DNA of 64,000 nt from Bacillota bacterium (GCA_023415235.1 JAEZLP010000012.1:56685-120684), one strand, 5' to 3'; positions 33,588 through 43,244 are shown, counted from the first letter of the stretch. Notes: generated by a model not told the origin, from the sequence alone. A program made the numbers and translations.

Positions 33588-34808
33588 TCATTCCGCAGTT
33601 CGGATATTCTCTGCTCCCAGAATGCCGGAAATATCCTCGAGGGCCTGCTGCGCCCGGGGAAGATGTCCTGATTCGGCCAGAGAGGGATTCTCCTGCATGG
33701 TATTGTCAAGGGGTATGATCGTGTAAACATCTTTTCCGTTCTTTTTATACTTTTCTACCCACAGCGGCACTGCGCTCATTTCCACCGACAGAATCTGCCC
33801 GCTGCTTTTCATGTATTCCATCCTCACTTCCGCAATCATGCTTTGTTCGGTGTATCTGTTGTCCAGAGTTTCGGTCCGCTGGTTTGATATAAAGTTTCCC
33901 ATGGAATAGAACACGGGAACCTTTTTGTCCGTTCCTTCCGGGGTCAGCATTTCAATACCCTGAAGTACATGGGGATGAGAAGCGAAAATCATATCGGCGC
34001 CGTATTTTGCAGCTTCCATCGCAATATACTGCTGATATTCATTGGGAGAGCGCTGATATTCCTCTCCCCAGTGGAAATAGCATATCACGATTTCCGCACC
34101 GTCCGCCCTGGCGTTGTCAATGCTCTGCTTCACCTTTACCATATCTTCGTCCAGCGTGTTGTAATTGAAGGTATTCAGAAGCTCCCATGCCTCCGCGGAA
34201 ATCTCGTTTCCGTTGATGGTAGCGCTGTCTCTGATTCTCGGCGTTTCATATAGATAGGCTACAATGCCGATTTTCACATCTTTCACGTCAAGAAGCGCAT
34301 AGTCCTTTTCTCCGTTCAGCCGGGTTCCGGCGGTTACCAGTCCCGCGCGTCTTGTGATCTCAAGGGTCCGTTTCATACCGGACAAGCCCTTGTCCATAAT
34401 ATGGTTGTTGGCGGTCAGCGCTACGTCAAAGCCGGCCTTCTTCAGGGCACCGGCAAGGCTTTCCGGAGCATTGAATACTGGATAGCCCGTATAGGGTTCT
34501 CCGGCAAAGGTTGTTTCAAGATTGCACAGGGCCAAATCAGCCTGCTGGATGTATTTCTTTACATACTCGAAGTTATTGTCAAAATTATAGGTGCCTGTGG
34601 CCTCATCGTATTGAGCAGGGATCTGGGGCTTGTGGACCATTACGTCTCCAACGGCGGAAAACAGCAGGGATACCGGCTGTTCCGTTTCCACCGCAGGCGG
34701 AGTTGACGGGACTGCCTCCTCGTCCCGCTCATACAAAAGAGGTGGGATTATGATACATAGTCCCACCGCCAAGATTGCCGCTGTTAAAATAAGAATAAGC
34801 TTTTTCAT
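33588..34808 (-). CDS. CapA/PgsA-family metallophosphatase-like surface protein
   Basis: A 406-residue protein with an N-terminal anchor (about 5-27) and a CapA domain: FSAVGDVMVHKP, NLETTFAG, LTANNHIMDKG, YFHWGEEY and ASHPHVLQG carry the metal-ligand Asp, Asn and His residues of this calcineurin-like family. CapA homologues take part in poly-gamma-glutamate capsule synthesis, but no capB/capC neighbours are present, so the real substrate is unknown. It starts 2 bases from the nfu-like stop, indicating coupling. Confidence 0.88.
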   Translation of the reverse strand: MKKLILILTAAILAVGLCIIIPPLLYERDEEAVPSTPPAVETEQPVSLLFSAVGDVMVHKPQIPAQYDEATGTYNFDNNFEYVKKYIQQADLALCNLETTFAGEPYTGYPVFNAPESLAGALKKAGFDVALTANNHIMDKGLSGMKRTLEITRRAGLVTAGTRLNGEKDYALLDVKDVKIGIVAYLYETPRIRDSATINGNEISAEAWELLNTFNYNTLDEDMVKVKQSIDNARADGAEIVICYFHWGEEYQRSPNEYQQYIAMEAAKYGADMIFASHPHVLQGIEMLTPEGTDKKVPVFYSMGNFISNQRTETLDNRYTEQSMIAEVRMEYMKSSGQILSVEMSAVPLWVEKYKKNGKDVYTIIPLDNTMQENPSLAESGHLPRAQQALEDISGILGAENIRTAE

Positions 34809-34809
34809 T

Positions 34810-35031
34810 TTATACGGATTCCACTCCGGCTATTTCAGGATACTGTTCTTTTAGAATTCTTTCAATTACTCCCTTTAGAGTCATCTGGGCGCCCGGACAT
34901 CCGTGGCAGGCTCCCTGGAGCTTGACTTTTACAATATGATCTGCCGTGTATTCCACAAATTGTACATCCCCGCCGTCTCTCTGAAGAAATGGTCTGATGT
35001 TTTCGATTGCATCCTTGATATTCTGTTCCAT
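34810..35031 (-). CDS. NifU C-terminal-domain Fe-S scaffold (Nfu type)
   Basis: A 73-residue protein consisting only of the NifU C-terminal domain. The CxxC is in GACHGCPGA and the family start RPFLQRDGGDVQFVE is present. Nfu proteins carry [4Fe-4S] clusters to target enzymes. ATG 35031 has AAGGAGG 5 bases upstream; the longer frame extends into the preceding gene and is rejected. It follows the third liv binding-protein gene closely. Confidence 0.94.
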   Translation of the reverse strand: MEQNIKDAIENIRPFLQRDGGDVQFVEYTADHIVKVKLQGACHGCPGAQMTLKGVIERILKEQYPEIAGVESV

Positions 35032-35041
35032 GATTTCCTCC

Positions 35042-36244
35042 TTATTGCCACGTGGGCTCGACTGTGTGTATATGAACAAATTCACCATTTGTTATGGTCT
35101 TAATTGATACAGACTTGATCGGATCGCCGTTTTCATCGAAGGTAATGTTCCCCGAAGCGCCGGGAAAGCTCTTTGTCTTGGCAAGTTTATCCCGGATGAC
35201 CTGGCCGTCCACCGAGGTTCCTGCCGCTTCGATGGCATTTATAGCGAGAAGATAGGCATCAAAACCCAGCGCAGCTTCGCTGGGCGGATTCATCTCCTCA
35301 CCGTATTTTTCCCTGTAGGCTTTTAAAAATACTTCCGTATTCTCCGTAATGGCCGCTTCAGGATCAAAATAGGTGGAAAAGACCGCTCCTTCCACAGCCT
35401 CCCCGCCGTCCTGCAGGAAGCTTTCTTTTTCCCAGCTGCCGGTTCCCAGTAAAGTCATTCCCGCTCCCATATCCTTTGCCTGCTTCATAATTCTTATGGC
35501 GTCCTCGGTTTTGCTGGCAAGCAGGACCACTTTTGCTCCCGCATCCTGAACCGCTTGGATTTGCCTGGAAAAATCCTTCTGTTTATGGGAATATTCTATG
35601 ACTGTTGCGATGGCATTTTCGTCAGCGGTAAGCTGTACCATCTTATCCGAAAAGGTCTGGGATACCGCCGCGGCGTAGTCGTCGTCCGCATCACGGAAAA
35701 TAGCCGCCTTGCTGGTTCCCAGCTGCTCTACCGCGTACTTTGCCAGGGCTACCCCTTGAAAGGACTCCACGAAGCAGGCTCTAAAATACCATTCGCTGCT
35801 GCTTGTGACAAGCGGATTTGCCGAGGTGACTGCGATTGCCGGAATTCCGGCCTTGGTGAAGAGCTCTCCTCCCACCAGGGAAAGGGTGCTGCCATAGCTG
35901 CCCAACACGACGGAGACTTTCTTGTCTACCAGATCCTGGGCGGCAAATACCGCCACATCCACATCGGATTGATTGTCTGCGTAAATCAGCTCAACCTTTT
36001 TCCCAAGAACCTCCGGAAACAATTCATGGGCCAGCTCGATTCCCTGCAGTTCCAGCTTTCCATGCTCCCGGTCCTTGCCTGACAGAGGCTCGAACACTCC
36101 GATTCTGACTATGGCCTCTGTTTCATCGCCGTTATCAAGGAAAGCGCTGCTGAAATTTTTAAATGTAGCGCAGCCCGTAAGAAGCGTGGTCACCAGGATG
36201 ACAAGCATGAGGATTGCTGCAGCTTTTTTCTGTATCCTTCGCAT
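35042..36244 (-). CDS. Branched-chain amino-acid-type ABC substrate-binding lipoprotein (third copy)
   Basis: A 400-residue periplasmic-binding-protein type I lipoprotein: basic start, hydrophobic segment and lipobox LLTGC (Cys near residue 24). The mature part has IGVFEPLSGKDREHGKLELQGIELAHE and GSYGSTLSLVGG, typical LivJ/Peripla_BP_6 features. ATG 36244 is chosen since GGAG lies 6 bases upstream; extension would need a TTG at 36256. It is 21 bases downstream of a second binding-protein gene. Ligand unknown; it is more divergent than the other two copies. Confidence 0.88.
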   Translation of the reverse strand: MRRIQKKAAAILMLVILVTTLLTGCATFKNFSSAFLDNGDETEAIVRIGVFEPLSGKDREHGKLELQGIELAHELFPEVLGKKVELIYADNQSDVDVAVFAAQDLVDKKVSVVLGSYGSTLSLVGGELFTKAGIPAIAVTSANPLVTSSSEWYFRACFVESFQGVALAKYAVEQLGTSKAAIFRDADDDYAAAVSQTFSDKMVQLTADENAIATVIEYSHKQKDFSRQIQAVQDAGAKVVLLASKTEDAIRIMKQAKDMGAGMTLLGTGSWEKESFLQDGGEAVEGAVFSTYFDPEAAITENTEVFLKAYREKYGEEMNPPSEAALGFDAYLLAINAIEAAGTSVDGQVIRDKLAKTKSFPGASGNITFDENGDPIKSVSIKTITNGEFVHIHTVEPTWQ

Positions 36245-36265
36245 TGTTTTCTCCAAATATTGCGT

Positions 36266-37438
36266 TTATGGTTCTACGAATGATTTATACACGAACGTAT
36301 CGCCCTGAATGGTCTTGATTACGGCAGGCTTGATCGCGTCCCCGTTTTCATCAAAGGTGATAAACCCGGTCGAGCCTTCGAAATCCTTTGTCTCTGCAAG
36401 CGTATCTCTGAGGGCGGGTCCGTCTGTTGTCCCGGCCTTCTGAATCGTTTCGAGCGCAAGCAGGTAAGCGTCGAAGCCGAGGGCGGTTACGCCGGCAGCC
36501 AGAGTGTTTTTACCGTACTTCTTCTCATAGGCGTCAAGAAATTTTCTTGTCCTTTCCGTCAGCGGGGCAGCAGGATCATAAGAGCTGGAGTAAACAGCGC
36601 CTTCTGCTGCTTTGCCGGCAATTCGAATTACCTCAGGATTCTCCCAGGTATCGCCGCCCAGGAACGGAATCGTGATTCCGAGCTCTCTTGCCTGTTGCAT
36701 GATCAGAGCGGATTCCGTATAGTTGCCCGGAAAGAAGATGGCCTGAGCGTCAGAATCCTTAATCGCGGTGATCTGAGCCCTGAAATCATTGTCGCCGGTA
36801 TTGTAGCTGCCTGCGTTTATAATGCTGTTTTCATCAGCCGTCAGCTGCTTGAAGTTTTCCGAGAAGAGCTTGACAAGCGTTACGGAATAGACGCTGGACG
36901 CTTCCTGAATCACAGCGATCTTCCTGTAGCCTTCCTCAAATGCATAGCTTGCCATTACTTTTCCCTGGAATGGGTCGGTGTAGCATACTCTGAAGTAGTA
37001 TTCATTTCCGAGAGTTACAAGCGGATTCGTGCAGGATGTTCCGATCGCAGGCACCTGAGCTTCTTTGAAGATCGGCCCCGCAGCGATGGAATTGGTGCTG
37101 CCATAGCTTCCCAGTATAATATTAGCGTCAAAATCATCCACTAGTTTTTTTGCCGCGTTTTCAGATTCGATTTTGTCCGATTTATTGTCAACGTACTTCA
37201 GTTCAACAGGGATTTCTCTCCCATTGATGATTGCGTTGGGATAAAGTTCATGGGCGAGGTCGATACCCTGTTTCTCCAGTTCGCCACCGGCGGCATTTGC
37301 GCCGGTCAGAGGCTCGAATACACCGATCACAACCGTCTCAGGAAGTGTATTTTCGTCCTTGGCCTTGTCACCGCTGCAGCCTGCCAGAAATGCAGACAGC
37401 AACAGCGCAGCTGCCAGCAAAACGGAGACCTTTTTCAT
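36266..37438 (-). CDS. Branched-chain amino-acid-type ABC substrate-binding lipoprotein (second copy)
   Basis: A 390-residue Peripla_BP_6 lipoprotein with lipobox FLAGC (Cys21), then VVIGVFEPLTGANAAGG and GTSCTNPLVTLGNEYYFRVCYTDPFQG. It strongly resembles the LivJ-like protein encoded at 41164. Placed directly after livF, an unusual location for the binding protein. Together the three copies may widen the ligand range of one permease. Confidence 0.92.
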   Translation of the reverse strand: MKKVSVLLAAALLLSAFLAGCSGDKAKDENTLPETVVIGVFEPLTGANAAGGELEKQGIDLAHELYPNAIINGREIPVELKYVDNKSDKIESENAAKKLVDDFDANIILGSYGSTNSIAAGPIFKEAQVPAIGTSCTNPLVTLGNEYYFRVCYTDPFQGKVMASYAFEEGYRKIAVIQEASSVYSVTLVKLFSENFKQLTADENSIINAGSYNTGDNDFRAQITAIKDSDAQAIFFPGNYTESALIMQQARELGITIPFLGGDTWENPEVIRIAGKAAEGAVYSSSYDPAAPLTERTRKFLDAYEKKYGKNTLAAGVTALGFDAYLLALETIQKAGTTDGPALRDTLAETKDFEGSTGFITFDENGDAIKPAVIKTIQGDTFVYKSFVEP

Positions 37439-37457
37439 CGCTTTTACTCCTTCATAG

Positions 37458-38162
37458 TTACTCTCCCAGATACGCCTTGCGAACCTGATCGTTGACCAGC
37501 AGTTCCTTTCCTGGACCCGAAATCGTGATGACTCCGGTTTCCATTACATATCCATAATCGGCGATTTCCAACGCCGCCTTCGCGTTCTGCTCGATCAGGA
37601 GCACGTTCACTCCCGCATTATTAATTTCCCTTATGATGCTGAAAATATTCTTTACGATAAGGGGCGCAAGTCCCAGGGACGGTTCGTCCATCATCAGCAG
37701 CTTGGGACGGGCCATCAGGGAGCGTGCCACCGCCAGCATCTGCTGTTCGCCGCCGGAAAGGGTTCCCGCCACCTGCCATTTTCTTTCTTCCAGCCGCGGG
37801 AAAAGCTCAAATACCCATTTCCTGTCCTTGGCAATTTCCGCCTTGTCTTTTCTGGTGTATGCGCCAAGGGAAAGATTTTCATCCACCGTCAGGTCCGGGA
37901 ACACTCTTCTTCCTTCCGGAGTTAGTACGATACCGCTTTTGACGATATCCCTCGTTTTATCATTGGTAATGTCTTTTCCGTTGTAAATGACCGCGCCGGA
38001 GGTTTTCTGAGTCAGGTTCATGATCGCTTTCAGCGTCGTGCTCTTTCCCGCTCCGTTTGCTCCGATCAGGGTAATGATCTTGCCGTCTTCCACGTTCAGA
38101 CTGATGCCTCTCAGGGCGTGAATTCCACCGTAGTGGACATTTAAATCTTTAATTTCCAACAT
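37458..38162 (-). CDS. livF: Branched-chain amino-acid ABC transporter ATPase LivF
   Basis: A 234-residue ABC ATPase. Walker A is GANGAGKST, the signature LSGGEQQMLAVARSLM, and Walker B LLMMDEPSLGLAPLI, typical of LivF. It energises uptake with LivG. Its ATG shares one base with the livG stop (TAATG). Confidence 0.96.
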   Translation of the reverse strand: MLEIKDLNVHYGGIHALRGISLNVEDGKIITLIGANGAGKSTTLKAIMNLTQKTSGAVIYNGKDITNDKTRDIVKSGIVLTPEGRRVFPDLTVDENLSLGAYTRKDKAEIAKDRKWVFELFPRLEERKWQVAGTLSGGEQQMLAVARSLMARPKLLMMDEPSLGLAPLIVKNIFSIIREINNAGVNVLLIEQNAKAALEIADYGYVMETGVITISGPGKELLVNDQVRKAYLGE

Positions 38163-39007
38163 TATTCATCCACCCCCAGATAAGCTTCGATTACGCGCGG
38201 ATTGTTCTGGATCTCAGTCGGATTGCCTTCCGCAATTTTAACCCCGTAATCCAGAACATAGATCCTTTCGCAGATTCCCATTACCAGCTGCATATGGTGC
38301 TCGATCATCAGAATGGAAAGATCAAAATCGTCCCGGATCCTGCCGATAAAGTGCATCAGATCATCGGATTCCTGCGGATTCATGCCTGCCGCGGGTTCAT
38401 CAAGAAGCAGCAGAGAGGGCTTGGTGGCCAACGCTCTTGCGATTTCAAGATGTCTCTGCTTGCCGTAAGGCAGCGAGGACGCAATATCGTCCTTGTTTTT
38501 TTCAAGGCCGAGAATGCGCAGAAGTTCCATGGATTCCTCTCTCATCTGCTGCTCTTCTTTTCGGTTCAACCGGAAGGTGGCAGAAAAGATATTCGCTTTG
38601 ATATTCATATGTTTTGCAATCAATACGTTTTCAAAAACAGTGAGGTCTTTGAAAAGCCTGATATTCTGGAACGTTCTTGCGACTCCCATTTTGGTGATCC
38701 GGTCCGGAGTCAGGAGCATCGTTTTTGTATATTTTCCCTTGTTTTCCCCTTGGTAAAGCTCTTTCATTTTTCCGCGGGGATAGTTGGTTATAATCAAATT
38801 ATCGTTCAGATAGAGCGCTCCGTTGGTCGGCGCATACACGCCGGTAACAACATTGAAAGCCGTGGTTTTGCCGGCGCCATTGGGTCCGATCAATCCGATG
38901 ATCTCACCCTTCCGGACCTCAAGGCTCAGGTTGTTTACAGCAACAACTCCTCCAAACTGCATTGTGATATCTTCCAGGCAAAGTACGCTCGGCTTGGCAT
39001 TATCCAT
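38162..39007 (-). CDS. livG: Branched-chain amino-acid ABC transporter ATPase LivG
   Basis: A 281-residue ABC ATPase with GPNGAGKTTAFN, LPYGKQRHLEIARAL in place of a plain LSGGQ, and LLLLDEPAAGMNP, all standard for LivG. It overlaps the livM end by 8 bases and touches livF, so the three are tightly coupled. Confidence 0.96.
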   Translation of the reverse strand: MDNAKPSVLCLEDITMQFGGVVAVNNLSLEVRKGEIIGLIGPNGAGKTTAFNVVTGVYAPTNGALYLNDNLIITNYPRGKMKELYQGENKGKYTKTMLLTPDRITKMGVARTFQNIRLFKDLTVFENVLIAKHMNIKANIFSATFRLNRKEEQQMREESMELLRILGLEKNKDDIASSLPYGKQRHLEIARALATKPSLLLLDEPAAGMNPQESDDLMHFIGRIRDDFDLSILMIEHHMQLVMGICERIYVLDYGVKIAEGNPTEIQNNPRVIEAYLGVDE

Positions 39008-40100
39008 TCAGAGCACCTCCTTTTTTCGAAGGATTTCCCGAGAATCTGTTTCTGATTCTCTTGAAGAAGTTGATCAGACCGTCCCAGGAAAATTCCTTCT
39101 GGCCCATGATCCCTCTTCTCCAGAAAAGAACCACAAGCATAAGGATGATCGAAAAAACGACCATTCGGAATCCGGTACGGAGAAGCGGTACCTGAAAATC
39201 GCCGATCATCATAGTTTGATCGAGGAAACGCAGCCACCATTCCTTTGCCGCGGTGACCAGAAATGCGGCAATAATGCTTCCGGTAACGCTTCCCATGCCT
39301 CCGATTACGATAATCAGGAGGATATTGTAGGTCAGCATGATCGGGAAGGTGGTCGATGTAATCGCTCCAAGGTACATTGCCAGCAAACCGCCGGAAATAC
39401 CCGTAAAGAATGAGCTGATGATAAATGCCATCTGCTTGTGGGTCGATAGCCTGATCCCCATTGCCTCCGCCGCAATCTCGTCCTCCCGGATCGCCTTGAA
39501 GGCCCGCCCGTAGGAGCTGGTGAGGAGCAGCACAATAATCGTAATGCAGATCGCCGCAACGATAAAAGGCGTATAATAGGATGGATTTCCGGGAATGCTG
39601 TTGAGTCCCAGCGATCCATTGGTAATGCGGTTAAAAGGCGAACTCCCTACAAGGATTCGGACGATTTCAGAAAATCCAAGAGTGGCGATTGCAAAATAAT
39701 CACTCTTGAGTCGCAGTACCGGAGCGCCGATCAGAGCGGCAAGGAGCGCCGCCAGCAATCCTCCCGCAATCAGGCCTAGCCACAGCGGAAGCTCTACATT
39801 TGCCAGGGAATCGGTGATTCCGTAAAGATAATATACATTTGGCTTTTTTTCCACCGGTATGGTCAATACCGCGTAGGTGTAGGCACCAATCGCCATAAAG
39901 CCTGCCTGTCCGAGGGAAAACAGCCCGGTGAACCCGTTGAGCAGATTCATGGAAACAGCTACAAGGGCATAGATCGTACTGAGCTGCAGCACGGTTCTAA
40001 GCATGGACGAGCTGGAGGTTGCCTCGCCGACATAGACGATAAAAGCGGCGATTGCAAGGGCTGCAATGATGGAACATATGATTTTTGTCTTTTTCTTCAT
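39000..40100 (-). CDS. livM: Branched-chain amino-acid ABC transporter permease LivM
   Basis: A 366-residue membrane protein with about eight to ten helices. SMNLLNGFTGLFSLGQAGFMAIGAYTYA and the cytoplasmic EAA-like AIREDEIAAEAMGI identify the LivM group. It forms the channel with LivH. The C-terminal Arg/Lys-rich tail is somewhat long. Confidence 0.95.
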   Translation of the reverse strand: MKKKTKIICSIIAALAIAAFIVYVGEATSSSSMLRTVLQLSTIYALVAVSMNLLNGFTGLFSLGQAGFMAIGAYTYAVLTIPVEKKPNVYYLYGITDSLANVELPLWLGLIAGGLLAALLAALIGAPVLRLKSDYFAIATLGFSEIVRILVGSSPFNRITNGSLGLNSIPGNPSYYTPFIVAAICITIIVLLLTSSYGRAFKAIREDEIAAEAMGIRLSTHKQMAFIISSFFTGISGGLLAMYLGAITSTTFPIMLTYNILLIIVIGGMGSVTGSIIAAFLVTAAKEWWLRFLDQTMMIGDFQVPLLRTGFRMVVFSIILMLVVLFWRRGIMGQKEFSWDGLINFFKRIRNRFSGNPSKKGGALNG

Positions 40101-40103
40101 AAT

Positions 40104-40991
40104 CTACACCTTCTCCGCTAAAGTTTCGCCAAACAGACCTGTCGGCCTGAACATGAGCACTGCAATCAGCAGAATGAATGTGAAAACATCGCTGAATTCC
40201 GAATACCCTGCCGCTTTGATAAATGTTTCGCAAAGGCCGATCAGGAACCCGCCCAATACGGCGCCCGGAATGCTTCCGATCCCGCCGAATACTGCCGCAA
40301 CGAAGCACTTCAGCCCCGGCAGAGATCCTGCAAGCGGAAATACGGACGGACGCGGAGTAAAGTAAAGCATGGAACCCAGAGCCGCCAGAAAACATCCGAT
40401 GATGAAGGTGACGCTGATTACGGTATTGATCTCGATTCCCATCAGCTTCGCCGTCTGGAAGTCCTTGGACACGGCCCGCATGGCCATTCCGATCTTTGTT
40501 TTCTTGATGATCGCCATCAGAATGATCAATGCGCCAATGGTGATGATCGGTGTTATGAATGTGACCACCGAAGTGGAGACCGTTCCGAACGTCAAGGTTT
40601 TGTTCAGAAGCGGGATCGACGGATACTGCTTCGGCAATGCCGAGAATAAATAAGTTGCGAGATTCTGCAGCAGGTAAGATACTCCGATGGCCGAAATCAT
40701 GATGGACATTCTCGGCGCGGACCTCAGCGGCTGGTACGCAAGCTTTTCTATGACAACACCGAGAATTATCGTGCTTATGATCACAATACCTGCAGAGATA
40801 TACCAGGGTATCATGAAATCAACCATCGCAAAGATCATGAAGTATGCCGCCATCATAAAAATATCGCCGTGAGCGAAGTTAATCAGACGCAGAATACCGT
40901 ATACCATTGTATATCCGATCGCAATGAGGGCATAAATGCCACCGATTGAAATGCCTGCCAGACAGTATTGCAAAAATGCTGTTGTGGTCAT
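40104..40991 (-). CDS. livH: Branched-chain amino-acid ABC transporter permease LivH
   Basis: A 295-residue permease with about eight helices. LAGISIGGIYALIAIGYTMVYGILRLINFAHGDIFM at the N-terminus and the EAA-like MRAVSKDFQTAKLMGI are LivH hallmarks. Three bases separate it from livM. A large hairpin lies between it and the binding-protein gene upstream. Confidence 0.95.
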   Translation of the reverse strand: MTTTAFLQYCLAGISIGGIYALIAIGYTMVYGILRLINFAHGDIFMMAAYFMIFAMVDFMIPWYISAGIVIISTIILGVVIEKLAYQPLRSAPRMSIMISAIGVSYLLQNLATYLFSALPKQYPSIPLLNKTLTFGTVSTSVVTFITPIITIGALIILMAIIKKTKIGMAMRAVSKDFQTAKLMGIEINTVISVTFIIGCFLAALGSMLYFTPRPSVFPLAGSLPGLKCFVAAVFGGIGSIPGAVLGGFLIGLCETFIKAAGYSEFSDVFTFILLIAVLMFRPTGLFGETLAEKV

Positions 40992-41020
40992 TATTAATTT
41001 GCCTCCTAGATTAATTTTTT

Positions 41021-41070
41021 AGTTTGTAAAGATGTACCAAGCATGCAGCTTGACACATCTTTGCAAACTG
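41021..41070 (-). other. Stable mRNA hairpin between the first binding-protein gene and livH
   Basis: AGTTTG-x-AAAGATGT and its near-complete complement, with an inner CAAGC/GCTTG pair, form a ~20-bp stem. No T-tract follows on the minus strand, so it is not a terminator. In such operons a hairpin here can protect the upstream message and give more binding protein than permease; that role is inferred. Confidence 0.6.
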
Positions 41071-41163
41071 TAGAAACAGCGGTGGGAGGTCGATAAACCC
41101 CCCGCCGCGTTATCGTACATATTTTGCAAAAATTTTCTGCGTCAAGCCCTTCTCAGGCTGCTG

Positions 41164-42408
41164 TTATTCTACAGTCTGAGTCTTTATGAACTTGAACTCC
41201 TTGCTTGTGACGGATTCTTCCGTAATTGTCTTGATATAAGCTGTATCCTTGATCGCATCGCCGTTATCGTCGAAGGAGATCGCTCCGGTAACGCCGTTAA
41301 AGCTTACTTTAGCAAGGGCGTCACGGATCATCATGGAATTCAGCTGTTCAGCGCCGCTTCCATCCAATGACTGGAGAGCGTTGTAAATAGCCATATACGC
41401 ATCATAGCCGAGAGCGGAAACCGCTGCAACGGTGTCAGTATTGGCGTTGAAGGTTATGTTTTTAGGATCAGAATTCAAGTATGCCTTGAAGTTGCTTACA
41501 AATTCTGCAGCTACAGGATTGCTGGTGTCATTTTCATCAAAGAATGTTGAGAATGCAACTCCAACGGAATCCTTAGAAATAATCGTTGCATTTTCCCAAG
41601 TGTCGCCGGCAAGTATCTGCGCATTGATTCCGTTTGCTTTGATCTGAGGCAGAATCAAAGTAGCTGTGGTGATGGAAGACGGGATGAATACAACATCAGG
41701 ATTAGCAGCCTTGATCGTTGTCAGGATCGCATTGAAATCCGATTCGTTTGTCTGATAGGTTTCGTCAGCAACGATTGTTCCGCCCTGTTCTTCAAAAGCT
41801 TTCTTGAAGTATCCCGCAAGACCTGTGGAATAGTCGTCGCCGTTCTGGCTGATGACCGCAGCGTTCTTATAACCCTGCTCGGTTGCATATGTAGCCATTA
41901 CAGTACCCTGGAACGGGTCAAGGAAGCATACTCTGAAGTAAATGTCATTACCGAGAGTAACCTGAGGATTTGTGCAAGATGCGCCTACCGCAGGAACGCC
42001 TGCATCAGCAAAAGTCTGGCTTGCAGCAATCGATACACCTGAGCCATAGGAACCGATTACAGCAACTACGCCCTGGGAGATCAATGACTGCGCGGCTGTT
42101 ACAGCAGCAGTCTTGTCGGACTGGTTGTCAACCTCGACCAATTCGATTTTGTACTCTTTTCCATCGATGGTCACAGTAGGAGCTACGGTATTGGCGAAGC
42201 GGGCTCCAAGAACTTCCTGCATTCCACCGCCGCCATTCTCACCTGTGGTTGGTTCGAAAACGCCGATTTTGATCACGTCGCCTTCCACAGCAATGCTCTT
42301 TACTGCAGAATCATCTGGTGTTTCCTCATCAGCAGCCCCGCCGCCGCAACCAGTAAGGAATGCGCTCAGCAGCATTACGACTACCAATAATAATGAGATC
42401 TTTTTCAT
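41164..42408 (-). CDS. livJ: Branched-chain amino-acid ABC substrate-binding lipoprotein LivJ-like (first copy)
   Basis: A 414-residue lipoprotein with lipobox FLTGC (Cys21) and Gly-Gly/Asp-rich linker. The mature type-I binding-protein fold has IKIGVFEPTTGENGGGG, GSYGSGVSIAASQ and GASCTNPQVTLGNDIYFRVCFLDPFQG. It is the promoter-proximal gene of the liv operon, with AAGGAGG before the ATG, and is expected to be the most highly made component. The exact amino acid bound cannot be read. Confidence 0.94.
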   Translation of the reverse strand: MKKISLLLVVVMLLSAFLTGCGGGAADEETPDDSAVKSIAVEGDVIKIGVFEPTTGENGGGGMQEVLGARFANTVAPTVTIDGKEYKIELVEVDNQSDKTAAVTAAQSLISQGVVAVIGSYGSGVSIAASQTFADAGVPAVGASCTNPQVTLGNDIYFRVCFLDPFQGTVMATYATEQGYKNAAVISQNGDDYSTGLAGYFKKAFEEQGGTIVADETYQTNESDFNAILTTIKAANPDVVFIPSSITTATLILPQIKANGINAQILAGDTWENATIISKDSVGVAFSTFFDENDTSNPVAAEFVSNFKAYLNSDPKNITFNANTDTVAAVSALGYDAYMAIYNALQSLDGSGAEQLNSMMIRDALAKVSFNGVTGAISFDDNGDAIKDTAYIKTITEESVTSKEFKFIKTQTVE

Positions 42409-42426
42409 TACATGTCCTCCTTAAGT

Positions 42427-42444
42427 TGTTGCGCTTTTTCGCAA
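42427..42444. promoter_or_regulatory. Small palindrome in the livJ leader
   Basis: GTTGCG, six bases, CGCAAC directly upstream of the livJ ribosome site. It could be an operator or an RNA hairpin; no known regulator was matched. Confidence 0.35.
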
Positions 42445-42505
42445 CATAGATTATACATCCTGCTTGTCCCATCCGCTTGATCAGTCAGGAGAGACAACCC
42501 TTTCC

Positions 42506-42533
42506 ATTATACCAATTCTATAGAAAAAGTAAA
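42506..42533 (-). promoter_or_regulatory. Likely liv operon promoter
   Basis: TTTACT (42528-42533) and TATAAT (42506-42511) on the minus strand are 16 bases apart, about 100 bases before livJ. A second TATAAT nearer the gene lacks a -35. Confidence 0.5.
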
Positions 42534-42688
42534 TAGCATGCTCAGAAATTGATACAGTCGAAAAAATGGAATATTTTTCTTGTTTTCTCGAAAAAATTCT
42601 AAAGACCGGCAATGAAACCCCACCGGTTGAGAAATGTCTGCATATTTTTTTCAAATCCCTGCAAACTAGGGTAATGGAGGTGATTATT

Positions 42689-43192
42689 TTGCAAGGACAA
42701 TTAAGTCAAAAAGAAAGAATGCTGCTGGAGGATATGAAGAAGGAGGAAGAGCTCTGCGTAGTCAAGTACCAGAATTACGCGCAGCAGGCTCAGGATCAGG
42801 AATTAAGCCAGCTGTTCAACCAGCTTGCCGGCAAGGAGCAGAACCATTACGATACCATCAATCAGATTCTGCAAAGCGGAGGCCAGGGTCAAGCCGGTCA
42901 GCAGAACCAGTCTTCCCAGGGCATGTCCGTACAATCGGGCAGCCAGACGGTTCCATCTTCCGCAAAAATTAACCTGAGCCAGATGGGATCAGGGGGCAGC
43001 GGCGATAAATATCTTGTACAGGATATGCTTTCCACAGAGAAGTATGTATCCAGCGCCTATGACACCAGCGTATTTGAATGCACACAATCAAACGTCAGGC
43101 AGGCCCTTCAGCACATCCAGCAGGAGGAGCAGAATCATGGAGAACAGCTATATCAATATATGAGCAGCCACGGCATGTATCAGGCTCAGTAG
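42689..43192 (+). CDS. Spore-coat CotF-like / ferritin-like protein
   Basis: A 167-residue protein with two helical blocks: residues 1-65 (KEEELCVVKYQNYAQQA, FNQLAGKEQNHY) and 100-167 (DMLSTEKYVSSAYDTSVFECTQSNVRQALQHIQQEEQNHG). A Gln/Ser/Gly-rich linker joins them. The layout matches the Coat_F family of spore-coat proteins with a ferritin-like fold. Start: a TTG at 42689 lies 6 bases after GGAGGTG, so it is preferred over upstream in-frame ATGs (42566, 42674). A strong terminator follows. Supports a spore-forming relative, though many non-sporulating clostridia keep such genes. Confidence 0.8.
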   Translation: MQGQLSQKERMLLEDMKKEEELCVVKYQNYAQQAQDQELSQLFNQLAGKEQNHYDTINQILQSGGQGQAGQQNQSSQGMSVQSGSQTVPSSAKINLSQMGSGGSGDKYLVQDMLSTEKYVSSAYDTSVFECTQSNVRQALQHIQQEEQNHGEQLYQYMSSHGMYQAQ

Positions 43193-43244
43193 CTGCCAAC
43201 TCCATTATGAATGGAAGGAATCTCCTTAATACAGTTAATCATAC

